64,000 nt of DNA from Streptomyces sp. DG1A-41 (lineage in GTDB: Bacteria > Actinomycetota > Actinomycetes > Streptomycetales > Streptomycetaceae). The notes below the pieces were generated by a model. The model saw only the letters and a list, made by a program, of their open reading frames with translations. It had not been told where the DNA came from and ran no database searches. The translations under genes were made by a program, and so were the position numbers. Positions 28,044-37,205 of this stretch are shown here, in pieces (position 1 is the stretch's first letter; each line of letters starts with the position of its first letter). Where the stretch lies: assembly GCF_037055355.1 (NCBI RefSeq), contig NZ_CP146350.1, forward strand, positions 6,471,001 through 6,535,000, written 5' to 3'.

Positions 28044-29674
28044 ATGGACGCTGTGACCCAGGTCCCCACCCCCGTCAACGAGCCGGTGCACGGCTACGCC
28101 CCCGGCTCGCCCGAGCGCGCCCGGCTGGAGGCCAGGCTGAAGGAGCTGGCCGACAACCCCGTCGACCTGCCCTGCACCATCGGCGGCGAGAAGCGGATGG
28201 GCGGCGGTGAGGCCTTCAAGGTCGTCCAGCCGCACAACCACCAGGCCGTGCTCGGCACGTACCGCAACGCCACGCAAGCGGACGCCCAGGACGCCATCGA
28301 CGCGGCCCTGGCCGCCGCGCCCGCCTGGCGTGCGATGTCCTTCGACGACCGCGCGGCGATCATCCTGCGCGCCGCCGAGCTGCTGTCCGGCCCCTGGCGC
28401 GAGACGCTCGCCGCCTCCACCATGCTCGGCCAGTCCAAGACCGCCCAGCAGGCCGAGATCGACACGCCCTGCGAGCTGATCGACTTCTGGCGGTTCAACG
28501 TCTCCTACGCCCGCAAGCTCCTGGCCGAGCAGCCCCCGGCCAACTCCCCGGGGTGTGGAACCGTCTGGACCACCGCCCGCTGGAGGGCTTCGTCTACGCG
28601 GTCACGCCCTTCAACTTCACCGCCATCGCGGGCAACCTGCCGACCGCCCCGGCCCTGATGGGCAACGTCGTCGTCTGGAAGCCGTCCCCGACGCAGACCC
28701 ACGCCGCCGTGCTGCTCATGCAGCTGCTGGAGGAGGCGGGCCTGCCCAAGGGCGTCATCAACCTCCTCACCGGTGACGGCATCGAGGTGTCCAAGGTCGC
28801 CCTGGAGCACCGCGATCTGGCCGGCATCCACTTCACCGGCTCGACCAAGACCTTCCAGTACCTGTGGAAGACGGTCGGCAACAACATCGAGAAGTACCGC
28901 ACCTACCCGCGTCTGGTCGGCGAGACCGGCGGCAAGGACTTCCTCGTCGCCCACCCGTCGGCGGACCCGGCCATCCTGAAGACGGCCTTGACCCGGGGTG
29001 CCTTCGAGTACCAGGGCCAGAAGTGCAGCGCCACGTCCCGGGCGTACATCCCCGCCTCCCTCTGGAACTCCGGCTTCAAGGAGGAGTGGGCCGCCGAGGT
29101 CGACGGCATCAAGATGGGCGACGTCACCGACCTGTCGAACTTCATCGGCGCCGTCATCGACGAGCGTGCCTTCGCCAAGAACAAGGCCGCCATCGACCGC
29201 GCCAAGGAGGACCCCACCTGCACGATCGTCGCGGGCGGCGCCTACGACGACTCCGAGGGCTGGTTCGTCCGCCCGACCGTCATCGAGTGCACCGACCCGG
29301 AGAACGAGGTCTTCCGCACCGAGTACTTCGGCCCGATCATCGCCGTGCACGTCTACGAGGACGACCGTTACGACGAGATGCTCACGCAGATGGAGTCCGT
29401 CTCCGACTACGCCCTGACCGGCTCGGTCATCGCGAACGACCGCGCGGCGGCGGCCTACACGGCGGACAAGCTCCGCTACGCGGCCGGCAACTTCTACATC
29501 AACGACAAGTCGACCGGCGCCGTCGTCGGCCAGCAGCCCTTCGGCGGCGGCCGTGCCTCCGGCACCAACGACAAGGCCGGTGCCCCGCAGAACCTGATGC
29601 GCTGGACCCTGACCCGCGCCATCAAGGAGACGCTGGTCCCGCCGACCGACTACACCTACCCGCACATGGGCTGA
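28044..29674 (+). pseudogene. pruA: L-glutamate gamma-semialdehyde (P5C) dehydrogenase, one-base frameshift
   Basis: The first frame from ATG 28044 gives the N-terminus MDAVTQVPTPVNEPVHGYAP and runs to PPANSPG. The rest (VWNRLDHRPLEGFVYAVTPF onward) continues in the next frame to TGA 29674. Loss of one G in the CCCCGGGG run at 28546-28553 accounts for the shift. The restored protein has 543 residues, normal for the enzyme, with active-site elements GETGGKDF (Glu) and EYQGQKCSATSR (Cys). It converts glutamate semialdehyde to glutamate after proline dehydrogenase. A homopolymer miscount is the simplest explanation. Confidence 0.88.
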
Positions 29675-29748
29675 GCCCCCGCGGCACCGACGGGCCGGGT
29701 CAGGAAATGACCTGGCCCGTCGGCATGTCCGCCGGGAAGACCTGGCCG

Positions 29749-30283
29749 ATGACAACCTGAGCGCGCACCGCCCACACGGCCGACCTCACCCCCGCCGAAC
29801 TCGTCGCCGTACGGGCCCTGCCGGACGCCGCCTTCGACGGCGACTTCAGTGACGAGGACTGGGACCGCGGCCTCGGAGGCATGCGCGCCCTCGTGCACGA
29901 CGGCTCCGGGCTCGCCGCGCACGGGGCTGTCGTGATGCGCCGGGCGCGGCACCGCGGCCGGTGGCTGTCCGCCGGGTACGTCGCCTTACACGCCGACGCC
30001 CGTCGCACCGGCCTCGGCGGGCAGGCGATGGCGGAGCTGGAACGCGTCGTCGACCCATGCCTACGACTTCGGCACCCTCTGCGCCGGTGACGACGGCGCC
30101 CGGTTCTACACCTCCCGCGGCCGGCGGCTGTGGCGCGGCCAGGCGCACGCCCTCAGCCCGCAGGACGGTGTCGTCCGCCTGCCCGAGGAAGAGGACAGCA
30201 CCTACGTCCGGCCCGCCCCCGCCGACCCGCTCGACCCCGCGCGCGAACTCCTCTTCGACTGGCGCGACGGAGACGTGCTCTAG
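29749..30283 (+). pseudogene. Aminoglycoside 2'-N-acetyltransferase-like relic
   Basis: The translated segments follow AAC(2')-I proteins: HTADL near the start, FDGDFSDEDW and LGGMRALVHDG in the GNAT core, YDFGTLCAGDDGARFYTSRG, and the end LDPARELLFDWRDGDVL. Three lesions are seen. Every upstream in-frame ATG (29707, 29725, 29749) is followed by a TGA at 29758. Residues usually found after GYV are missing near 29980. One extra C at about 30055 shifts the frame. A TTA leucine codon sits at 29986-29988. The gene is probably inactive. Confidence 0.65.
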
Positions 30284-30532
30284 GAATCACCGCAGGTCAG
30301 CGTGGTGTGACGTAGTCCACCGTCTCAGATAGTAGGAAGTCCGAGTAATTGTGGAGACAGATGCTCCGGCCTCCCTTAGTTTTGTAGCAGCCGAACGTCT
30401 CGCTCGACCAAGCGAATGGCGGTCGTGAGCCGGGCCCGTGCAGGCAACCCCTGCGGCCGTCGCTCCCCGCCCCTTCCGGCGTCTCGTAACCCTCCCTGTT
30501 GCACTCCGTGCTGTCGAAGGAGCCGATTTCCC

Positions 30533-30664
30533 ATGGCCGAGACGACCGTCCGCCGCCGAGTCCGTCACGTCTCCCGTACGAGCGAGTCCGACCGCAAGAA
30601 CGCCGCCGCAGCGCTCCAGCGCGCCCTCGACCGCAGGGACAACGGCGGATCCACCGGTCACTGA
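30533..30664 (+). CDS. Small basic protein, 43 residues, function unknown
   Basis: The product MAETTVRRRVRHVSRTSESD is followed by RKNAAAALQRALDRRDNGG. It is preceded by a strong AAGGAG site 10 bases before ATG 30533, which makes it a convincing gene despite its size. It is hydrophilic and basic with a predicted amphipathic helix. The 249 bases upstream (30284-30532) are relatively AT-rich and probably hold its promoter, but I see no clear consensus. Confidence 0.7.
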   Translation: MAETTVRRRVRHVSRTSESDRKNAAAALQRALDRRDNGGSTGH

Positions 30665-30716
30665 GCCGTAACACCCCTGATCCGGGAGCCGCACCCGACG
30701 AGGCGCGGTGCGGGGC

Positions 30717-32284
30717 TCACGCCCCGCGCCGCACCTCGAAATGGTCGATCCGCTCACCGCTCGACGCCAGCGCCGACACCTTCAGCCTCGGCGCGGCGCC
30801 GCTCACGGCCTCCACCGAGAGGAACGAGAACCCCCGGTAGCGCACCCGCGACCACTGCACCGACTCCGCCTTGGTGTCCCGGGACTTCGTCCACCGGAAC
30901 GTGCCGACCGGCTCGTGGTCGGCGGTGTTCCCCTCGTAGCTCTCCTTCACGCCGTCGGGGAAGCCGTACAGCTCCTTGCCGCCGCCGCCCGCCGTGACGT
31001 ACACGATCCCGTCCCGCCGTGGATCCGTCGTCCCGCCGACCGGCACCGGCCTGCCCACCTCGCCGTTCCTGATGGCGTCGGTGCGCTCGTAGACGTGGTT
31101 GTGCCCGTTGATCACCAGGTCCACCTGGTGCTCGGCGAACAGCGGCAGCCACTCGGCGCGCACCCCTCCGTCGGAGGCGTGCGTGGACGTCGAGTACGCG
31201 CAGTGGTGGAAGAAGACGACGATGAAGTCGACGGAAGCGTCGGCCCGCAGTTCGCCGAGCTTCCCGTCGAGCCACTTCGTCTGCCGCCCCTCCGTGTAGC
31301 CGAAGTTGGCGGGGATTTCGTACGACACGTCGTTCGCATCCAGCGCGACCACCCCGACGTTGCCGTACGTGAAGGCGTACGCCCCCGGTGCCGTGCGCGC
31401 GTCGAAGCCGCTGTCCGGCATGGAGAAACGGGCGAGTTGGCCGCCGTAGCCGTCCGGCGAGTACCAGGCCTCCATGTCGTGGTTGCCGGTCGTCACCATC
31501 CACGGCACCGACCTGGCCACCGGCTCGGTCTGCTTCAGGAACCGGTCCCACTGCCCGGCATCGAAGACGTCCGACTCCTTGCCCTTGCCGGTCGGGTCGG
31601 CGTAGCAGATGTCGCCGGCGTGGAGGTGGAAGGCCGGGCTTCGGCGCAGCAGCAGACGGTCGTTGAGGGCCGCCTCCTCGCCGACGCCCTGGTCGCCGAA
31701 CGCGGTGAACACGAACCGCTCGGGGGGCTCGCGGGTGCCGTGCGGAAGGACGTGACGGTCGGCCGGTGCCGCGGGGACGCCGGGTCGAAGCCCTCGTGAC
31801 CGACGCCGTAGTAGTACGTCGTGTCCGGGCGCAGGCCGTCCAGCGCCGCGTGCAGGTAGTACTGCTCGACCGCCGCCCGTACGCCCTTCAGCTCCGGGGT
31901 GTGCAGGTCGCGCAGCTCCGCCTCGACCTTGCGGCCGAGGTCGTCGGGGCGCAGGCCCACCCGGACGTACGGCTCCTTCACCGCCAGCGGCACCTGCCAG
32001 GAGATCCGCATCTGTGTCTTGGGATCGGCGCCGAAGGCGAGATGGCGGCCGAAGGGGGTGATGAAGGAGCCCGGCGCCTTCGACGTGCTCGGCGACGGGC
32101 TCCCGGTCGCCGTACCGCTTCCCGGCCCTGAGCCGGAACAACCGGTCAGCAGGCCGCCGGCCACCGCGCCCGCCGTCACCAGCGTGCGGCGCCGCGACAG
32201 CCGTGTGCGCAGGTACTCGTGCTGTTCCGCCATGCTCATCCGGCGCGCGAGCTCGGGCGGGATGCCGAAGTGGGGGATCTCCAT
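30717..32284 (-). pseudogene. Tat-exported purple acid phosphatase-like metallophosphoesterase, one-base frameshift
   Basis: From ATG 32284 the N-terminus has a twin-arginine signal (SRRRTLVTAG at 30-39) ending in a possible lipobox LLTGC (Cys49). A fibronectin-like domain follows, with KTQMRISWQVP. The metallophosphoesterase domain then continues in another frame: FTAFGDQGVG, HAGDICYAD, VTTGNHDME, VFFHHCAYS and INGHNHVYER supply the metal ligands in order. The shift lies at about 31729-31733 (one base missing between TAPA and EPPERF). Restored length is 522 residues. It should hydrolyse phosphate esters outside the cell. Confidence 0.82.
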
Positions 32285-32382
32285 GTCGGGTCAACTTCCC
32301 AGCGAACGCCAACATCCGCCCCACGTACGGGTGAACGGAGACCGTCGGCCGAGTGCGGTCCCCCGGGCGGGCGCCGTATGAC

Positions 32383-32399
32383 TGTCCGCATCACGGACA
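32383..32399 (+). promoter_or_regulatory. Dyad upstream of leuB
   Basis: TGTCCG and CGGACA flank a 5-base centre CATCA, 40 bases before the leuB start. It is well placed for an operator. The regulator is unknown; IclR-type NdgR is a reasonable candidate because it controls leucine genes in Streptomyces. Confidence 0.4.
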
Positions 32400-32438
32400 C
32401 CCTGTGTCATCCCATGGGACGAGGAGTAGGGTGCCCGC

Positions 32439-33482
32439 ATGTCTCGCAGCATCAATCTCGCAGTGATTCCCGGTGACGGCATCGGCCAGGAAGTCGTGGC
32501 CGAAGGCCTGAAGGTCCTCTCCGCCGTCCTTCCGCAGGATGTGAAGCTGGAGACCAAGGAGTACGACTTCGGCGCCCAGCGTTACCACGCCACCGGTGAG
32601 ACCCTCACCGACGCCGACCTCGACGCCCTGAAGAAGCACGACGCCATCCTGCTCGGCGCGATCGGCGACCCGAGCGTGCCGTCCGGCGTCCTGGAGCGCG
32701 GCTTCCTGCTCAAGCTCCGCTTCGCCTTCGACCACCACGTCAACCTGCGTCCCTCGAAGCTGCTGCCGGGTGTCGCCACCCCGCTGGCCGGCGAGCCGCA
32801 GATCGACTTCGTCGTGGTCCGCGAGGGCACCGAGGGCCCGTACACCGGCAACGGCGGCACCATCCGCAAGGGCACCGAGCACGAGGTCGCCACCGAGGTC
32901 TCCGTGAACACGGCCTTCGGTGTCGAGCGCGTGGTCCGCGACGCCTTCGCGCGTGCCCAGGCCCGCCCGCGCAAGAAGCTGGCGCTGATCCACAAGAACA
33001 ACGTGCTGACCTTCGCGGGTCACCTGTGGACCAACATCTTCAACAAGGTGGCCGAGGAGTTCCCCGAGGTCACCACCGAGTACATGCACGTCGACGCGGC
33101 CACGATCTACCTGGTCACCCAGCCCGAGCGCTTCGACGTGATCGTCACCGACAACCTCTTCGGCGACATCATCACCGACCTCGCCGCGGCCGTCTCCGGC
33201 GGCATCGGTGTGGCGGCCTCCGGCAACATCAACCCGTCCGGAGAGTTCCCCTCGATGTTCGAGCCCGTGCACGGCTCGGCCCCGGACATCGCCGGCCAGG
33301 GCAAGGCCGACCCGACCGCCACGGTGCTGTCCGTCGCCCTGCTCCTGCGTCACCTCGGCTACGAGGCCGAGGCCGCCCGTATCGACGAGGCGGTCTCCGC
33401 CGACCTGTCGGAGCGCACCGGCGAGCCCGCCCGCTCCACCTCGGAGATCGGCGACGCGCTCGCCGGACGCGTAGCCGGCTGA
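32439..33482 (+). CDS. leuB: 3-isopropylmalate dehydrogenase
   Basis: The 347-residue enzyme oxidatively decarboxylates 3-isopropylmalate to 2-oxoisocaproate in leucine synthesis. It begins [20 protein letters not shown]. It shows [20 protein letters not shown] for substrate arginines, [27 protein letters not shown] for the lysine-containing loop, and [20 protein letters not shown] with the Mg2+ aspartates. A GGAGTAGGG element precedes ATG 32439. It stands alone here between a divergent phosphoesterase and ilvE. Confidence 0.94.
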   Translation: MSRSINLAVIPGDGIGQEVVAEGLKVLSAVLPQDVKLETKEYDFGAQRYHATGETLTDADLDALKKHDAILLGAIGDPSVPSGVLERGFLLKLRFAFDHHVNLRPSKLLPGVATPLAGEPQIDFVVVREGTEGPYTGNGGTIRKGTEHEVATEVSVNTAFGVERVVRDAFARAQARPRKKLALIHKNNVLTFAGHLWTNIFNKVAEEFPEVTTEYMHVDAATIYLVTQPERFDVIVTDNLFGDIITDLAAAVSGGIGVAASGNINPSGEFPSMFEPVHGSAPDIAGQGKADPTATVLSVALLLRHLGYEAEAARIDEAVSADLSERTGEPARSTSEIGDALAGRVAG

Positions 33483-33501
33483 CCCGCCGCTGCTCATCCC
33501 A

Positions 33502-33530
33502 AGCCGCCGGGTCGCATCCGCCCGGCGGCT
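33502..33530 (+). terminator. leuB terminator hairpin
   Basis: AGCCGCCGGG (33502-33511) pairs perfectly with CCCGGCGGCT (33521-33530) around a 9-base loop, 20 bases after the leuB stop. No T-tract is present. Confidence 0.75.
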
Positions 33531-33721
33531 TCCGCATGTCCCCGCCGGGTGTCACCATCGACCACCGGGCCGCATTCCACGCCGTTCCTTCCGCCGTCGC
33601 CCCCGGGCGATAATCGAACGAGGCCGCGGAACGAGGGAATGCTCGGACGTCCTGGCACTGGTCACCATCAGCGCAGTACCGAGCGCGGCCCGTCACTACA
33701 ACCGGTGAAGGACTTCAACCC

Positions 33722-34810
33722 ATGACGACGCCCACGATCGAGCTCAAGCCGTCCGCCAACCCGCTCTCCGCCGCAGAACGGGAGGCGATCCTGGCCAACC
33801 CCGGGTTCGGCCGCCACTTCACCGACCACATGGTGACGATCAAGTGGACGGAGGGACGTGGCTGGCACGACGGTCAGCTCGTGCCGTACGCGCCGATCTC
33901 CCTCGACCCGGCCACCACGGTCCTGCACTACGCGCAGGAGATCTTCGAGGGGCTGAAGGCCTACCGGCGCCCCGACGGCTCGGTCGCCACGTTCCGCCCG
34001 GAGAAGAATGCCGAGCGTTTCCAGAGCTCCGCGCGCCGGCTGGCGATGCCCGAGCTGCCGGTCGAGACGTTCATCGAGGCGTGCGACGCCCTGGTGAGGC
34101 AGGACAAGGCGTGGGTGCCGGCACACGGCGGGGAGGAGTCCCTCTACCTGCGCCCGTTCATGATCGCGACCGAGGTCGGGCTGGGTGTGAAGCCGGCCAA
34201 CGAGTACCTGTTCCTGGTCATCGCCTCCCCGGCCGGCGCGTACTTCCCCGGCGGCGTCAAGCCGGTCTCCATCTGGGTCTCCGAGGACCGCGTCCGCGCC
34301 GTCCCAGGCGGCATGGGCGACGCCAAGACCGGCGGCAACTACGCGGCGTCCCTGCTGGCGCAGGCGGAGGCCGCGACCAAGGGCTGTGACCAGGTCTGCT
34401 ACCTCGACGCGGTCGAGCACGAGTGGGTCGAGGAGCTCGGCGGCATGAACCTGTACTTCGTGTACGGAAACAAGATCGTCACGCCGTCCCTCACCGGCTC
34501 GATCCTGGAAGGCGTCACCCGCGACTCGCTGCTCACCGTCGCCCGTGACCTCGGCTACGAGGCCGAGGAGGGCCGGGTCTCGGTCGACCAGTGGCAGCGG
34601 GACTCGGAGAACGGGTCGCTCACGGAGGTGTTCGCCTGCGGTACGGCCGCGGTGATCACGCCGGTCGGGACGGTGAAGCGGGCCGGGGCGGAGTGGCAGC
34701 AGAGCGGGGGTGAGCCGGGCGAGGTCACGCTCCGGCTCCGTCAGGCCCTGCTCGACATCCAGCGTGGTACGGCGGAGGACAAGCACGGCTGGATGCACCA
34801 GCTGGGCTGA
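33722..34810 (+). CDS. ilvE: Branched-chain amino acid aminotransferase
   Basis: The 362-residue PLP enzyme transfers amino groups between glutamate and 2-oxo acids of valine, leucine and isoleucine, the last step of all three pathways. Motifs are [37 protein letters not shown] and [15 protein letters not shown] near residue 200, with the PLP lysine. Next come [17 protein letters not shown] and [18 protein letters not shown] 33722 follows GAAGGA. The 239 bases upstream hold the leuB terminator and presumably the ilvE promoter. Confidence 0.94.
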   Translation: MTTPTIELKPSANPLSAAEREAILANPGFGRHFTDHMVTIKWTEGRGWHDGQLVPYAPISLDPATTVLHYAQEIFEGLKAYRRPDGSVATFRPEKNAERFQSSARRLAMPELPVETFIEACDALVRQDKAWVPAHGGEESLYLRPFMIATEVGLGVKPANEYLFLVIASPAGAYFPGGVKPVSIWVSEDRVRAVPGGMGDAKTGGNYAASLLAQAEAATKGCDQVCYLDAVEHEWVEELGGMNLYFVYGNKIVTPSLTGSILEGVTRDSLLTVARDLGYEAEEGRVSVDQWQRDSENGSLTEVFACGTAAVITPVGTVKRAGAEWQQSGGEPGEVTLRLRQALLDIQRGTAEDKHGWMHQLG

Positions 34811-34849
34811 CCCCGCCCCTGGCCCGGGGGTTCCGCGCCCGGACCCCCG

Positions 34850-35422
34850 GACCTATGCCCACCGGGCTCCGTAGCCACGGCGCCCGGGGCCGACAGCGCA
34901 TACACCCCGCCGACCAGCCCCGACAGCAGGAAGCTGCAATCCGGCCCGCCGGTCAGCGCCGGCAGCGGGCCCTCGTACGACGGCAGGGACACCGCGAGGA
35001 CGCCGACGAGTGCCCCGCCCAGGAGAGGGTCGCCGGGATGTTCCAGCCGGCGCGGTACCAGTGGACGCCGCCTCGGGCGCGGCGGTTGAAGACCTGGGTG
35101 GGCGTCCGCGTAGCAGTCCGACCACCGAGCCGACCAGCCGCCTGCGGACCCAGAACTGGGCGCCGGAGGAGGTCGACACGTTGGTGCCGGTGCGCAAGGA
35201 GACCAGGGCGAGGGGAGCCGTGAGCGCCACGCCCGCGACCGTGCCCGCGAGCACCGCGCTGACCGACGACCACCAGTCCAGGCCGAAGGACGGCGGCAGC
35301 AGGCCGAAGGCGATCACGCCCAGGCAGAGGTTGGAGCCGAGCAGGATCGACTCGAGGTCCCGCCGCCCGCTGGTGCGCTCCTCCTCGGGGATGGTGTCGA
35401 CTCCGCGCTGTTCGATCGGCAT
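34850..35422 (-). pseudogene. Cytosine/purine permease remnant
   Basis: Reading leftward from 35422, MPIEQRGVDTIPEEERTSGR, then DLESILLGSNLCLGVIAFG and FWVRRRLVGSVVGLL, is the N-terminus of an NCS1-type cytosine permease. From about 35110 the sequence jumps to what looks like the C-terminus: VFNRRARGGVHWYRAGWN in one frame, then VSLPSYEGPLPALTGGPDCS and FLLSGLVGGVYAL in another. Most of the protein (about 300 residues) is missing and at least two frame changes occur. This is a real relic, not a one-base error. No stop is reached before sequence antisense to ilvE begins. Confidence 0.65.
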
Positions 35423-35429
35423 GGGCTGG

Positions 35430-35532
35430 TCTCGCCATCCATGTGGCGATCGGCCTGCGCGGCACCGGCCGGGCCCAAGTCCTCCGGCACGTGCACGAGT
35501 TCATCTCCGACAGCCTCCTCGCGGACGCCTGA
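35430..35532 (+). other. Short coding-like remnant of unknown origin
   Basis: One frame reads GLAIHVAIGLRGTGRAQVLR, then HVHEFISDSLLADA and TGA 35530-35532, with strong GC third positions like a gene end. No start or upstream domain remains, because the sequence runs into the permease relic. I do not recognise the family. Confidence 0.25.
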
Positions 35533-35659
35533 ACGCACGCCCGGGTTGTACTCAAAACGACGGATTGACCCTGTGGTCCGTGGTGCTGTTGGCTCTGGGG
35601 CAGCCCTCGGCGCGGGGCCGGGGGAGAAGCGTCAACGGGGAACACAGGGGGAACAGCAC

Positions 35660-36919
35660 ATGACCAGTACCAGGAGGGCCACGTCCGTCGCGCTCGGCGC
35701 GGCCCTGGCCGTCACGCTCGGCGGCGTCGCCGCACTGCCCGCGACCGCCGCCGAGGCGGTTCCGCGGACCGAGAAGGCGAGCATCGCCCCGGACGGCACC
35801 GACGGCAACGCCGCCTCCGGAGGGCCGAGCCTGAGCGCCGACGGCCGCCGTCTGGCCTTCGTCTCCAGCGCCGACAACCTCGTCGCCGGTGACACGGACG
35901 GCGCCGCCGACGCCTTCGTGCGCGACCTGAAGACCGGCACGACCCGGCTGGCCAGTACCGCGGCGGACGGCGGCTCGGTCGACGACGTCGCCCTCAGCGG
36001 CAACGGCCGGTACCTGGCCTTCGGCGCCACCGACGGCGACGGCCGCAGCCACATCTGGGTCAAGGACCTGAAGTCCGGCGCCCTCCAGCGCATCGAGGAC
36101 ACCGTCGACACGGGCTACGACGCCGGCCGGCAGCCCGCCATCAGCGCCGACGGCCGCTACGTCGCCTTCGTCGCCCAGCAGTCCGGGCTCGCGGAGGGCG
36201 AGGATCGCTGGGGCCGGGTCTACCGCGTCGACCGCACCAGCGGCCAGGCCGTCCGCATCAGCCAGATCCCCGCCGCCGGCGACCGGAAGACCGCCGCCGC
36301 CCACCCCTCCATCAGTGCCGACGGCAAGCGCGTCGGCTACCGGTTCTTCGTCCCGCACCCCGCCTCGGGCGACTGGAGCGACGCCTACGTCCGTGACGTG
36401 CCGAGCGGCGAGCTGTTCCACGCCGACCGCGCGCCGGACCGTCTGAAGTCCGACGGGCAGACGGAGTCCCCGCAGGTCAGCGCCGACGGGCGGTACGCCG
36501 TCTTCGGCTCGCTCGACTCGCAGCTCACCCCCGGCGACACCAACAAGGGGCACAACGTCTTCGTCCGCGACCTCAAGACGGGCGAGCTGCGCCGGATCGA
36601 CGCCGCCGACCCGGCCGCCTTCACCGCCCACCCGCAACTCAGCGCCGACAGCCGGTACCTCGCCTTCGTCTCGGCCGACCCGGGCGACACGGACCGTACG
36701 ACACGCGCGTACGTCCGCGACCTGCGCACCGGGCGGACGGTACTGGCCAGCCCGGACGCCGAGGGCGGCCCGAACGACCAGAGCGTGTCCGCCCCGGTGA
36801 TCGACCGGCACGGCCGTACGGTCGCCTTCGGCAGCTCCTCACCCGACCTCGTCCCCGGCGACACGTACGACACCTCGCACGTCTACGTCCGTCACATGAA
36901 GCGACCGACCGCATCCTGA
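35660..36919 (+). CDS. Secreted TolB/WD40-like beta-propeller protein
   Basis: The 419-residue protein has a signal peptide (residues 1-32, MTSTRRATSVALGAALAVTL then ending ATAAEA) and about six propeller repeats. Each repeat has a core like LSADGRRLAFVSSADNLV followed by DAFVRDLKTGTTRLAS. This is the PD40 or TolB-type pattern, and the repeats fill the whole mature protein. It is likely exported to the cell surface or medium, and it lacks catalytic motifs. A GGGGGAACAG element precedes ATG 35660. A hairpin closes the gene. Confidence 0.8.
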   Translation: MTSTRRATSVALGAALAVTLGGVAALPATAAEAVPRTEKASIAPDGTDGNAASGGPSLSADGRRLAFVSSADNLVAGDTDGAADAFVRDLKTGTTRLASTAADGGSVDDVALSGNGRYLAFGATDGDGRSHIWVKDLKSGALQRIEDTVDTGYDAGRQPAISADGRYVAFVAQQSGLAEGEDRWGRVYRVDRTSGQAVRISQIPAAGDRKTAAAHPSISADGKRVGYRFFVPHPASGDWSDAYVRDVPSGELFHADRAPDRLKSDGQTESPQVSADGRYAVFGSLDSQLTPGDTNKGHNVFVRDLKTGELRRIDAADPAAFTAHPQLSADSRYLAFVSADPGDTDRTTRAYVRDLRTGRTVLASPDAEGGPNDQSVSAPVIDRHGRTVAFGSSSPDLVPGDTYDTSHVYVRHMKRPTAS

Positions 36920-36935
36920 GACAACCGTGAGCCAG

Positions 36936-36966
36936 GCACGGGGGTTGTGCCAGACTGCCCCCGTGC
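36936..36966 (+). terminator. Hairpin after the propeller gene
   Basis: GCACGGGGG (36936-36944) pairs with CCCCCGTGC (36958-36966), 16 bases after the stop. The right arm touches the start of the cimA leader reading frame, so it may also fold within the leader RNA. Confidence 0.6.
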
Positions 36967-36977
36967 TCTCGTTCGCC

Positions 36978-37013
36978 ATGATTATTGGCAGCAGGCGCGC
37001 CGGTCCGCAGTGA
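36978..37013 (+). CDS. Putative cimA leader peptide with tandem isoleucine codons
   Basis: ATG 36978 opens MIIGSRRAGPQ and ends at TGA 37011-37013. An in-frame GTG at 36963 would add VLSFA. The two adjacent ATT codons are notable because ATC is nearly always used in this genome. A T-tract terminator follows at 37068 and then cimA, an isoleucine-pathway gene. Together these look like an attenuator that senses isoleucyl-tRNA. No good ribosome site is seen, so leaderless translation would be needed. Confidence 0.5.
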   Translation: MIIGSRRAGPQ

Positions 37014-37067
37014 CCGCCACGTACGACCAGGTACGGGCGGACACCGTCGTCCTCGACCCGCGCGCAG

Positions 37068-37093
37068 ACCTCTCGCACCCGCGAGAGGTTTTT
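37068..37093 (+). terminator. Intrinsic terminator in the cimA leader
   Basis: ACCTCTCGC (37068-37076) pairs perfectly with GCGAGAGGT (37081-37089) around ACCC, and T5 runs from 37089 to 37093. It precedes cimA by 112 bases. The left-arm sequence CTCTCG recurs upstream at about 36966, which could support alternative pairing. Confidence 0.75.
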
Positions 37094-37205
37094 CGCATTT
37101 CTGGCCCACCCACAGCCGGAGGCGAGAGCGCGAGGGAGTATGTGAGGGCGGTGGAGCCGGTCATTCCGGTACGACCGAGATCCCATCCTCAGGAGCCTTG
37201 ACACC

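Noticed and set aside
33639..33725. Possible leader peptide overlapping the ilvE start
   Set aside because: The frame has almost no branched-chain residues and no terminator follows, so there is no case for attenuation.
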